Shown here piece after piece: positions 1 to 7,290 of a stretch of DNA of 18,136 bases. The DNA is taken from NCBI GenBank assembly GCA_015490675.1, contig WFXI01000155.1:1-18136 (forward strand), in the 5' to 3' direction. Position 1 is the stretch's first letter. Each line of letters starts with the position of its first letter. The notes under the pieces were generated by a model. The model was given only the letters and a program-made list of their open reading frames with translations, did no database searches and was not told where the DNA came from. Made by a program: the position numbers and the translations under genes. Source of the DNA: Hydrogenothermaceae bacterium (GTDB taxonomy: Bacteria > Aquificota > Aquificia > Aquificales > Hydrogenothermaceae).

Positions 1-477
1 ATTAATCAAGCTCAGGATTATATATCTAACATATGCATAAATAATGCTTTTAAAGGACTAATAAAAGAGACTGATTTAACTCTCATAGATGGTAAAACAG
101 AGCTTCCTCAAGATTTTGTAAGGGAATATTCAGTTGTTGCGAACGGATATATTTTAAAGTCTTTGCCTGCTGATGCAGAAGTAGATGAATATTCTTATAA
201 AATCGTTGGCAATTCTTTGTATTCTCAAAATGATACAGTTAATCTTTATTACTTTTATATGTATCCTGCTTATGTTTCTGTTAATGATGAACTAGTTATT
301 CCAAATGTTTTTGTCAATCTGCTTAGAGAAATAGCTATTTATTTAGCTTTAAACAGGCTTGAGTTTAATACTGCATTTGAAACACAACTTGCTCAATTGT
401 TTGAAACAAGGATTATTCAAGTTATTAATAGCTATGGAAATAGCAATGTAGAAAGGCCTATGCCATTTATTGTTTAA
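1..477 (+). CDS. Head-tail adaptor-like phage protein, 5' truncated
   Basis: The reading frame is open from the first base of the window, so the true start lies upstream. About 158 residues are visible. The pattern is that of podovirus/SU10-type head-tail adaptor proteins: a proline followed by D-F/Y-x-R (LPQDFVRE), a strand reading Y-K-I-V-G-N-x-L-Y, a run of aromatic strands (NLYYFYMYPAY), then a predicted helix beginning at V-I-P-N-x-F-V-N-L-L. Such proteins bind below the portal and connect it to the tail nozzle, which fits the nozzle-like gene shortly downstream. The family call rests on motif order and neighbourhood, not on a database search. It ends two bases before the Shine-Dalgarno site of the next gene. 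Confidence 0.6.
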   Translation: MNQAQDYISNICINNAFKGLIKETDLTLIDGKTELPQDFVREYSVVANGYILKSLPADAEVDEYSYKIVGNSLYSQNDTVNLYYFYMYPAYVSVNDELVIPNVFVNLLREIAIYLALNRLEFNTAFETQLAQLFETRIIQVINSYGNSNVERPMPFIV

Positions 478-487
478 GGAGGTTAAA

Positions 488-772
488 ATGGTTAAATTTT
501 TGCTTTCTTTTGTGCCGTGGCAAACGGTTTTGCCTTGGATTGTTTCAAAACTGACAAATCTTTCTCAAGGTCTTATTGATAGGGCTATTGATTTAGCATT
601 TTCAAAGGTTGTTGAAGTTGAAAATAAGTATGGAAGTAAATCTGGAGCTAAAAAGGCTAAAGAAGTTAAAGAGTCTATAAAAAATGCTTTTTCTGAAATT
701 CCAGAATTTGCGATTAACTTGCTTGTTGAAGTTGCTGTAGCAAAGGCTAAAAAGTTAGGGTTTATAAAGTGA
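488..772 (+). CDS. Small phage protein, holin-like (tentative)
   Basis: A 94-residue protein. The ATG at 488 is chosen because AAGGAGG sits five bases upstream; an in-frame start at 470 lies ahead of that site and has none of its own. Residues 4-20 are hydrophobic with two tryptophans and several prolines. The C-terminal two thirds is helical and lysine-rich, with a V-E-N-K-Y-G-x-K-x-G-A-K-K-A-K-E-V segment followed by an acidic-hydrophobic helix. That arrangement resembles the C-terminal part of LLH-type phage holins (A-E-Q...G...K-K...V...IEaaV), but the hydrophobic N-terminus is short and not a clean membrane span. A structural role cannot be excluded. Its stop overlaps a possible tiny ORF that leads into the DUF1353 gene. 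Confidence 0.55.
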   Translation: MVKFLLSFVPWQTVLPWIVSKLTNLSQGLIDRAIDLAFSKVVEVENKYGSKSGAKKAKEVKESIKNAFSEIPEFAINLLVEVAVAKAKKLGFIK

Positions 773-858
773 GAGTTAGGGTTAGTGTTTTTGTAAAAAG
801 CTTAAAAAGATGGATAAAAGAAAAAATAGTAGGCTTTAGGATTTCATGGAGGTTTTGA
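769..858 (+). CDS. Possible 29-residue cationic peptide
   Basis: A GTG at 769 overlaps the stop of the previous gene (aaGTGAg), and the frame runs to a TGA that overlaps the chosen ATG of the DUF1353 gene (TGATG). The peptide is strongly basic and could form an amphipathic helix (V-K-S-L-K-R-W-I-K-E-K-I-V-G-F-R). Overlap at both ends is what translational coupling would look like, and the ORF exactly fills an otherwise empty 85-base gap in a tightly packed operon. Against it: the Shine-Dalgarno sequence is weak (a GTTAGGG upstream), the start is GTG, and a 90-base frame can occur by chance. Confidence 0.3.
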   Translation: MRVRVSVFVKSLKRWIKEKIVGFRISWRF

Positions 859-1205
859 TGGAGCTTTTAATAAAGCCTGCAGATGAAAAGATGAGGAATT
901 TTGTTTTGGTCAAACCTGTAAAGGTTGAGATAGATGGTAGAGAATTTACTATTCCAAAGGGATTCATAACTGATTTTGCGTCTGTGCCTAAGGCTTTTTG
1001 GAGTATTTTGCCACCAATGGGGAAATACGGACTAGCTGCTCTTTTACATGATTATTTGTATAGAACAGGTTTAGTTAGCAGGAAGGAAGCAGACAAACTT
1101 TTTTTAAAGATGATGAAAAAGTTAGGCGTATCTAGATGGAAAAGAATTGTTATGTATTTAGCTGTTAGAGTTTTTGGCGGTAAGGCATATGTTAAAAAGG
1201 GCTAA
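858..1205 (+). CDS. DUF1353 family phage protein
   Basis: A 115-residue protein with the hallmarks of DUF1353: I-P-x-G-F-x-T-D-F-A-S-V-P near residues 33-45, then W-S-I-L-P-P-x-G-x-Y, then L-H-D-Y-L-Y-R, an E-A-D-x-L-F motif, and a C-terminal Y-x-A-V-R-x-F-G. The family is common in tailed-phage genomes and its function is unknown. I prefer the ATG at 858 to the in-frame ATG at 846, because GGAGG at 848-852 lies five bases before 858 and overlaps the earlier ATG. It sits between the adaptor and nozzle genes in a three-gene cassette with the holin-like gene. The 3' end overlaps the next gene by 17 bases. Confidence 0.85.
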   Translation: MELLIKPADEKMRNFVLVKPVKVEIDGREFTIPKGFITDFASVPKAFWSILPPMGKYGLAALLHDYLYRTGLVSRKEADKLFLKMMKKLGVSRWKRIVMYLAVRVFGGKAYVKKG

Positions 1206-2799
1206 AGTTATAACTTTTACAGACTGGCAAGGGGTTAATAATACTCAAGACCCTGCGTTGATTGCTGATAATGAACTTCAAGAGTGTGTAAATCTGTATG
1301 TTTCAAATACAGGAAGGCTCACTTCAAGACCTGGATTTACAAAGGTCTTTGATACTCCAGCAAAAGTTTTAGCAATATCAAAATTTAAAAATGATTTATA
1401 TGTAGCTTGTGATGATGGAAATGTTTATAAATGGGACGGAGCGGCTTTAACTAGTATAGGAACTCATGATAATTTAGGCGATGTTTATATGCAAGTTGCT
1501 TTTGAAAAGCTATGGATAGCTGATGGAGGAAAACTCAAATATTATGATGGCACAACTTATGGAACAATTGACGATTTAATCTACTTTACAGAGAATATAG
1601 GAACTGGCGATGGAGCAACTACAAGTTATTCGTATACTACAAAAAATATTCCTGTTAGTCCTACAAGTGTAAGCATTACTTACGCTATTGGAGGAGTTTT
1701 ATATACTGCAACTGATGATGGACAAGGCAATATTTCAGGGACTAATTTAACTGGAACGGTTGATTATAATGCGGGAGTTGTTAATCTAACATTTTCAACT
1801 GCACCTGATAGCGGAACTGCAATTGATATTAAATATTCAATCTCTGATGTTTTAAATGTAGTTGCTGATTTTATAGAGTTTAGGCAAGAAAGGCTTTGGC
1901 TTGCTAAAGGAGACAGTCTTTACTATTCAGGTATTAGGGATACTGCAAAGTGGAGCTTTATTAAGGTAGGCTCTAAAGATGAGTCTGATATATCGGCAAT
2001 AGACCAAATATACGATAAACTTTTGATATTTAAAGAAGGCAAAGACAGAGGAATATTTGCTTTATCTGGAAACTCTGAAGCCGATTTTGTAGTATCTCTA
2101 GTATCTAAAGGGGTCAGCACAAATGGAAGAAACAAAGTATCAATACTTGGAGACCTTTATTTTTTAGACGGAGGGCAGTTATATAGTTTAAAGACTGTTG
2201 TTGAGTATGGGGACATAAAGCCTGTACAGATTAATCAAAGGTTTTTAGTAGAAAATGCTAATTATTCTTTAATTCCTATTCCTGTTGAAAATGTAATTTT
2301 TGCTTTTGCAAGGTTTTCTGGATTTACATATAACCCTAGTAGAAATGCTTTTACTTCATTAGCTACGCAAGAAGAAATAACAGTTGCAGAAGTTATTGAA
2401 AATCAAGTTTATTTAGGTGGAATTAATGCTTTATTTAAGATGGATAATGTAAATACTGATAATGGTAAATCTAATTTTTACACTTTTAAAACAAAAATAA
2501 TAAACTCTGGTGGATATAGGAAGTTATTAATCAAAAGATTTTCTCTATATGCATCTGGAATAGATGATGCAAATATTCAAGTCAATGTGTTTAAAAGAGA
2601 TAAAGGATATAACTTTGCGTCTGTATTTGTTAATAAAATAGCAAAGTTTGGTGATTCTCTATGGGATGTAGATAAATGGTCTAATCCTTCTCTTTTCTTT
2701 GTGCCTAAAAGACAGCTTGTTGGTGGAGACTATATTTATTTTTCGTTTTTATCTAATGAAAGATTTGTATTAGAAGCAATCTCAATGGAGGTTTCATAA
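1189..2799 (+). CDS. Beta-propeller tail nozzle/stopper-like protein
   Basis: A 536-residue protein. The opening (G-V-N-N-T-Q-D-P-A-L-I-A-D-N-E-L-Q-E-C-V-N-L, then G-R-L-T-S-R-P-G-F) is the signature of the beta-propeller tail-nozzle proteins that follow the adaptor gene in podovirus-like phages, comparable in place and role to P22 gp10. Successive strand repeats such as N-D-L-Y-V-A-C-D-D-G-N-V-Y-K-W-D and K-L-W-I-A-D-G-G-K-L-K-Y-Y-D form propeller blades. Residues ~137-221 look like an inserted beta-sandwich (G-T-G-D-G-A-T-T...T-D-D-G-Q-G-N...G-T-V-D-Y-N-A-G-V-V-N-L-T-F). The ATG at 1189 is preferred over the upstream TTG at 1174; TAAGG lies just before it. The gene starts inside the end of the DUF1353 gene and its stop overlaps the next start (TAATG), indicating coupled translation. 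Confidence 0.72.
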   Translation: MLKRAKVITFTDWQGVNNTQDPALIADNELQECVNLYVSNTGRLTSRPGFTKVFDTPAKVLAISKFKNDLYVACDDGNVYKWDGAALTSIGTHDNLGDVYMQVAFEKLWIADGGKLKYYDGTTYGTIDDLIYFTENIGTGDGATTSYSYTTKNIPVSPTSVSITYAIGGVLYTATDDGQGNISGTNLTGTVDYNAGVVNLTFSTAPDSGTAIDIKYSISDVLNVVADFIEFRQERLWLAKGDSLYYSGIRDTAKWSFIKVGSKDESDISAIDQIYDKLLIFKEGKDRGIFALSGNSEADFVVSLVSKGVSTNGRNKVSILGDLYFLDGGQLYSLKTVVEYGDIKPVQINQRFLVENANYSLIPIPVENVIFAFARFSGFTYNPSRNAFTSLATQEEITVAEVIENQVYLGGINALFKMDNVNTDNGKSNFYTFKTKIINSGGYRKLLIKRFSLYASGIDDANIQVNVFKRDKGYNFASVFVNKIAKFGDSLWDVDKWSNPSLFFVPKRQLVGGDYIYFSFLSNERFVLEAISMEVS

Positions 2800-4952
2800 T
2801 GGCAAGTAAGAATATATCAAGACTTACAGCTTATATAACAGGTCAAACTATTAATGCTGATGAGCATAATGCAGAACATCAGCAGTATGTGGATAATTTT
2901 AACGAGCTTTTTAAGTCTTTTGATTATGACGGAAATTTTCATTATTTGCTGTCAGATAAAACTAAGTTTACTTTTAGTAATTTAAACTTAGAGCAAATTT
3001 TAAGCAGCTCTCATAATGCAGATGGAACTGTAAAGGCTACAAAAGTAGTTGACAGTAATTGGTCAGTAGCAGACCTTAAATCATTTTTAGACATTTCTCA
3101 TAATCCTGATGGGACAATAAAGTCTAATGGAATTGATGACCCGTTAATTTATGCTCATAATAATGACACAAATTCGCATCTTGATATTAGGAATACTGTT
3201 TTTAAACCACCATTCATAGCGGGCAATTCTGGGAATATAGCAGGTAGCAATATTGTCTTAAAAGCAGCTGCTTCTTATAGTCCGTACGATAAATTCTCGA
3301 ATGTATCATATGAATGGATATTGCCAGATGGAACTGTCTATATTGGAGATAGTGTTACATGGACAATTCCAGCAACTGCAATAGTTGGAGATATTTATAC
3401 ATTTAAATGTAGGGCTTCAGATGAACTAGGGAATTACTCAAATTATTCCGAATTCACAGTAACAGTTACAGATAACCAATCGCCAACTTTTACATATTCT
3501 TTTGATAAAGATGTTAAGGAAGATAATACAACTTATACATTAACAATAAATGCAACTGATATAGAAGGGGATATACTAAGTTATAATGTGTATAGTACCA
3601 ACCCTTTTATTTCTGTACAGCAAGATACACTCAATAATAATGTTTTTTATATAACTGTAACCGAGGTTGTAGAACCTGTCAACATAGATATAATCATAGA
3701 AGTTTCTGATGGCATAAATACTGTATCGGATGTTTATAACTCTGTAGTTTATCCTACAAAAAATAAATTAACTCTATTCGTTCATAGTAAAGATATACAG
3801 ATAGGTTATGGTGTTATTAGTTTGTCCTCTGAGTTTATCTACTTGGCAGGTTATTTATATAATAGTTATACAGCAACAGGTTATGTTGTTGTTTACAAAT
3901 TTGACAAAAATTTAAATTATATTAAACATACAATAATAAATGCAGCCTACCGTACTTACTCAATAAAATCAGATAATAATGGAAACATATTTTTATTAAC
4001 AACAGATGGTTTATTTAAACTAGATAGTGATCTTAATATTGTTAATGCGGTATCTATATCTAATTTTTCAGCAAATTCAAATGTAAGTCAATTAGATGTA
4101 GATCAATATGACAATGTCTATGTAGTGTTTAGTTATTATAATTCTGCTGTTCCTCAATATGAACTACATTTGGTAAAGTTTGATAACAATCTTAATATAG
4201 TAGCACAGACTGGAATTACTGATGGGACCACATCTTATAGGTATTATAATAACACTATAAAAATTGATAGCTTAGGTAATATATATATTGTTTGTGATTA
4301 TTTAGCGTTTAAATTTGACACCAACTTAAATCTAGTAGCAAACACATACACAGGATTAACTTCTGCTCTTTATATAGACATAGATGATGCAAACAATTTT
4401 TTAATATTAAATTCAAGTTCCAACATAATAGCAAGGTATGACTTGGCAACTTTATCTTTAATTGACGCTATTAGTGTTAGTTCTTTAGATAAAACACAAA
4501 CAATAGTAAAAGATGTAAAATCTACTACAGATGGTTACTTTTGTATATATAGTAATGGCACTAATTACGGTTTAGTTAAATTCGATGTTAATTTAATACC
4601 AGTCAATAGTTTGTATATTAAAGGATTTACACCTAAAATCGGTATTGGTAGAATCATTAATAATGGCAATAATATATATATACTTGGCACACTCTACTAT
4701 ATAGAAGGTACTTCAACATATTCAAATTATTTTTTATTAAAGACTAATAATGCATTAAATAGTTTTAATGCCAAAGATTTAGATTTAATAACTTATAAAA
4801 ATCTTTCTAATGTTGTTATTTCTACCTATGCTCCAGCAACAGGTAACTTTACACCTACAATTATAACACCTTCAAATACTATAACGACTTTAACAATAAC
4901 AACCTCTAATTTTAACCTGCCTCTGAAAGAATTTTATTTTTACGGAGGATAA
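2799..4952 (+). CDS. Tail fibre/receptor-binding protein with Ig-like domains and beta-propeller
   Basis: A 717-residue protein. Residues ~1-140 resemble a virion-anchoring fibre base with repeated S/H-x-x-D-G-T-x-K-turn segments (A-D-G-T-V-K, P-D-G-T-I-K). Two Ig-like modules follow: ~150-225 (PKD-like, with Y-E-W-I-L-P-D-G and T-F-K-C-R-A-S-D-x-L-G-N) and ~226-320 (cadherin-like, I-x-A-T-D-I-E-G-D). Residues ~325-640 carry a repeated K-F-D-x-N-L-N-x-V unit near residues 366, 406, 458, 504 and 593, with a weaker copy near 546. The 40-50 residue spacing fits propeller blades. It probably contacts the host surface. GGAGG lies eight bases before the ATG. No S74 chaperone is present at its C-terminus. 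Confidence 0.7.
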   Translation: MASKNISRLTAYITGQTINADEHNAEHQQYVDNFNELFKSFDYDGNFHYLLSDKTKFTFSNLNLEQILSSSHNADGTVKATKVVDSNWSVADLKSFLDISHNPDGTIKSNGIDDPLIYAHNNDTNSHLDIRNTVFKPPFIAGNSGNIAGSNIVLKAAASYSPYDKFSNVSYEWILPDGTVYIGDSVTWTIPATAIVGDIYTFKCRASDELGNYSNYSEFTVTVTDNQSPTFTYSFDKDVKEDNTTYTLTINATDIEGDILSYNVYSTNPFISVQQDTLNNNVFYITVTEVVEPVNIDIIIEVSDGINTVSDVYNSVVYPTKNKLTLFVHSKDIQIGYGVISLSSEFIYLAGYLYNSYTATGYVVVYKFDKNLNYIKHTIINAAYRTYSIKSDNNGNIFLLTTDGLFKLDSDLNIVNAVSISNFSANSNVSQLDVDQYDNVYVVFSYYNSAVPQYELHLVKFDNNLNIVAQTGITDGTTSYRYYNNTIKIDSLGNIYIVCDYLAFKFDTNLNLVANTYTGLTSALYIDIDDANNFLILNSSSNIIARYDLATLSLIDAISVSSLDKTQTIVKDVKSTTDGYFCIYSNGTNYGLVKFDVNLIPVNSLYIKGFTPKIGIGRIINNGNNIYILGTLYYIEGTSTYSNYFLLKTNNALNSFNAKDLDLITYKNLSNVVISTYAPATGNFTPTIITPSNTITTLTITTSNFNLPLKEFYFYGG

Positions 4953-4954
4953 AA

Positions 4955-5608
4955 ATGTTTTTTGTAGTAGATAAAGACACACTTACAATTAGGGCTATAC
5001 TGAGAAATAAACCACAAATTAGCAATAATTTAGTTGTCATTGATTTGGATACTGTAGACACAGATCCTGACCATTTTAAAGTTTTAAAAAAAGGTGATAA
5101 TATAACAGTTCAAGAGCTAACAACAACAGAAAAATCTCAAGTAGATAATTTAAAACTTCTGCAAGCTAAGCAAAATCTTCTAAGACACCTTAGCAACATA
5201 ACAAGAAAATATATAGAAAAGTATTATCCTGAAGTTAAACAACGCTCAGATATTGCAGATAAGGAGTATTGTGGCTCTGTTTTATTAACTCTAAATAGTG
5301 TTTATACAACAGACCAAATCTATAAAGACTGTGCTAATTATGCTAGTCAGATATTAGCAGGAACTGGTGATTTACAGACTATAGTTTCCTCTTTGCCAAC
5401 TGTAGAACAACCTTACTGGGAGCAGCTTATAAAAGTTGCTGTTAGAGTAGGCTGGGTTAATCAGGTTAAACAAATTTATAGACAATTAAAGTCACAGATA
5501 GAGCAAGCAATAGATTATTCACAGTTTCCACAATTGCCAACAGATATAGATATGGTTGATTTACAGCCTATAGATAATATCTTTCCTAAATATCCTAAGG
5601 GGGTTTAA
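4955..5608 (+). CDS. Phage protein of unknown function downstream of tail fibre
   Basis: A 217-residue protein I do not recognise. The N-terminus (M-F-F-V-V-D-K-D-T-L-T-I-R) forms short strands reminiscent of small proteins encoded after fibre genes. The central part is helical (L-L-x-A-K-Q-N-L-L-R-H-L-S-N-I-T-R-K-Y), and the C-terminus is proline-rich and acidic (Q-F-P-Q-L-P-T-D-I-D). It starts two bases after the fibre stop with GGAGG seven bases upstream of the ATG, so it is co-translated with the fibre. Position makes a fibre-associated or fibre-assembly role plausible, but nothing in the sequence proves it. It has three cysteines and no signal peptide or membrane segment. Confidence 0.55.
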   Translation: MFFVVDKDTLTIRAILRNKPQISNNLVVIDLDTVDTDPDHFKVLKKGDNITVQELTTTEKSQVDNLKLLQAKQNLLRHLSNITRKYIEKYYPEVKQRSDIADKEYCGSVLLTLNSVYTTDQIYKDCANYASQILAGTGDLQTIVSSLPTVEQPYWEQLIKVAVRVGWVNQVKQIYRQLKSQIEQAIDYSQFPQLPTDIDMVDLQPIDNIFPKYPKGV

Positions 5609-5611
5609 ATT

Positions 5612-6280
5612 ATGACATCTATAAGTCCTAATGCTAGCGGAATTAACATATCAGGACCTAATTGGAATAGGTTAATTTCTAGGTCAAGGTCAAGCTCTTA
5701 TTCTAGGTCATATTCGAGAAGCAACTCATTCTCTAGGGCAAATAGTTATGCAGGTCTTTTAGGTAAAGCTTTAGAAGATGCTCAAAATACATTTTCTATG
5801 TTTGCTGGTTATATGAATCCTTTGTCAAAACAAGTTATGTATGCTAAACCTAATGAACAAGTTTTGGATAATTTAGCAAGGCTAAATGAGCTAGCAACTC
5901 AAAACTGGATTAGGAATTACAGGCCTGCAGTAAATACTGCTGTAAATCAAACAATTACGAATTTAGCAAATAGAGGAATATTAGATTCTTCTGTTGCTGG
6001 TAGGGCTATTGCTGGAGTTTCTAGTAATTATCTAAATAATCTCGCAAATCTACAAACACAACTTGAAATGGATAGGATAAATAAAGCTCTTAATTATCCT
6101 ATGCAAACTCTGCAATTGTTTGGTAATCTCGCTCAAGGGTTTGGTAACCTTAGTAAGATTTCTAAAAGTTCATCTACATCTAGAAGTAATAGCCTTTCTA
6201 CTTCTATGTATAACTCTGCATCTTATTCTTATAATCCAAGCCCAGCAGTTGGCTTTTTAACAAGATTAATCGGAATTTAA
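5612..6280 (+). CDS. Ser/Arg-rich-ended virion (probable ejection) protein
   Basis: A 222-residue protein. Residues ~22-46 are a Ser/Arg/Tyr low-complexity run with repeating S-R-S-x-S units, and residues ~181-209 are a second Ser-rich run ending in tyrosines. Between them is a helical core rich in Asn, Gln and Ala (N-Q-T-I-T-N-L-A-N-R-G-I-L-D-S-S-V-A-G-R). Short helical proteins with an N-R-G-I-L-D-S-S-type segment are frequent in ejection-protein blocks of podovirus-like phages, and the neighbours on the right look like such a block. The role is inferred from context. A G-rich Shine-Dalgarno (AAGGGGG) precedes the ATG. Confidence 0.55.
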   Translation: MTSISPNASGINISGPNWNRLISRSRSSSYSRSYSRSNSFSRANSYAGLLGKALEDAQNTFSMFAGYMNPLSKQVMYAKPNEQVLDNLARLNELATQNWIRNYRPAVNTAVNQTITNLANRGILDSSVAGRAIAGVSSNYLNNLANLQTQLEMDRINKALNYPMQTLQLFGNLAQGFGNLSKISKSSSTSRSNSLSTSMYNSASYSYNPSPAVGFLTRLIGI

Positions 6281-6295
6281 AGGAGGTTAAATATA

Positions 6296-6958
6296 ATGTT
6301 AGGATTAGGAACAATTGCTGCTATTGCAGGTGGGGCTGCTTTAGGAAGTCTTTTAAGTGGTGGCAATAAAGGTAAAACTAAAGTTATATCTCCAGAAGAT
6401 AAAGTCTTAAAAAGAGATGATGCTCTACAAACTTTCTATCAAGGTATTTTCGCACCGTCTATTGGATTAAGAAAGAAAAAGGTAGATTACACTTTTCCTG
6501 GAATAGTCCCTTTTGGGCAACAAATAGATATTCAAACATATGAAGTTGACCCTGAGTTTCAAAAGAGAATGATAGAAGCTAGAGATAATTATGTAAATGC
6601 TGCGAATCAATATGGCCAAAGAGTTCAAGGGCTACTTTTAGGTATGCCTAACTTTAACATTCAAACGCCTTTTGGAAATCTACCAGCATTTGGATTGCAA
6701 AAGGCTTATCTAAACAATGCAACTGCACAAGCTGGATTATTAAAAAGTGCATTAATAGACCCTGCTTCAATAGCTTATAAGACATACTTTGTTGACCCAA
6801 TGAATTTATGGATGAAGCAGGACCTAGCAAGATATGGAGTTCAAGGTGATGTGATTTATCAGCCTCCTGATAATAGTTTACTTGCTTCATTAATAGGGGC
6901 AGGTGGTGATTTGGGAGCTGCATACATAATGGCAGGCTCAAATAGAAAAGTTAAATAA
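6296..6958 (+). CDS. Glycine-rich virion/ejection protein, truncated at S74 cleavage site
   Basis: A 220-residue protein. Residues 1-24 are a hydrophobic glycine/alanine-rich stretch (A-I-A-G-G-A-A-L-G-S-L-L-S-G) like a glycine zipper, common in injected virion proteins. The body contains a helix around E-A-R-D-N-Y-V-N-A-A-N-Q-Y. The last six residues are S-N-R-K-V-K. They align with the S-D-R-R-L-K opening of Peptidase_S74 chaperone domains, in which the serine is the autocleavage nucleophile and the lysine five residues on is its partner. A TAA follows this lysine at once; reading past it gives D-I-E-D-I, again S74-like, before a second TAA. The shortened product thus almost equals the mature chain expected after self-cleavage. 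AAAGGAGG precedes the ATG. Confidence 0.6.
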   Translation: MLGLGTIAAIAGGAALGSLLSGGNKGKTKVISPEDKVLKRDDALQTFYQGIFAPSIGLRKKKVDYTFPGIVPFGQQIDIQTYEVDPEFQKRMIEARDNYVNAANQYGQRVQGLLLGMPNFNIQTPFGNLPAFGLQKAYLNNATAQAGLLKSALIDPASIAYKTYFVDPMNLWMKQDLARYGVQGDVIYQPPDNSLLASLIGAGGDLGAAYIMAGSNRKVK

Positions 6959-7117
6959 GATATAGAGGATATTTAAGGTGAATGCAGTAGAAGAGTTAAA
7001 AAAGCTAAAGCCTAAAAAGTTCAAATATAAAGGGTCTAATAAAGTTTGCTATGGGTTTATAGCTCAAGAACTGCAAGAAGTTTTTCCAGATATGGTAGGG
7101 CAAATGCAAAATGGGTA

Positions 7118-7290
7118 TTTGGGGATTTATTACTGTCAACTACCTCGTTCTAAAGAACGAGGCTTGTAAGTGAGGTTAGCTATGGGAAAGATTAGCCAAC
7201 CCCCTTACATTAGGCTGGTTGACAACAGCCCACACAGGGAGACTTGCTACCCTGTGCCCCAGTCTCTCTTGTTGAGAGACCAGATAGTTA
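7118..7290 (-). ncRNA. Candidate omega-RNA (reRNA) with guide
   Basis: In IS200/IS605 elements the omega-RNA covers the 3' end of tnpB and the right end of the element, and continues into flanking DNA, which supplies the guide. Here that region contains three hairpins: 7262-7268/7274-7280 (GTCTCTC/GAGAGAC), 7233-7239/7250-7256 (CACAGGG/CCCTGTG), and 7143-7151/7154-7162 at the element end. The expected guide begins at 7133 reading leftward: GTAATAAATCCCCAAA. The upstream limit is approximate. The call rests on family knowledge plus these structures; no transcript evidence is available. Confidence 0.6.
7143..7162. repeat. Right-end subterminal hairpin of TnpB element
   Basis: A perfect 9-bp inverted repeat, CCTCGTTCT/AGAACGAGG, with a two-base loop, nine bases inside the right boundary of the element. 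Its position and shape match the hairpins recognised by Y1 transposases of the IS200/IS605 family. Confidence 0.8.

Noticed and set aside
6654..6941. 95-residue leftward frame under the glycine-rich protein gene
   Set aside because: Shadow frame: the rightward gene has a strong Shine-Dalgarno, operon spacing and protein-like composition.
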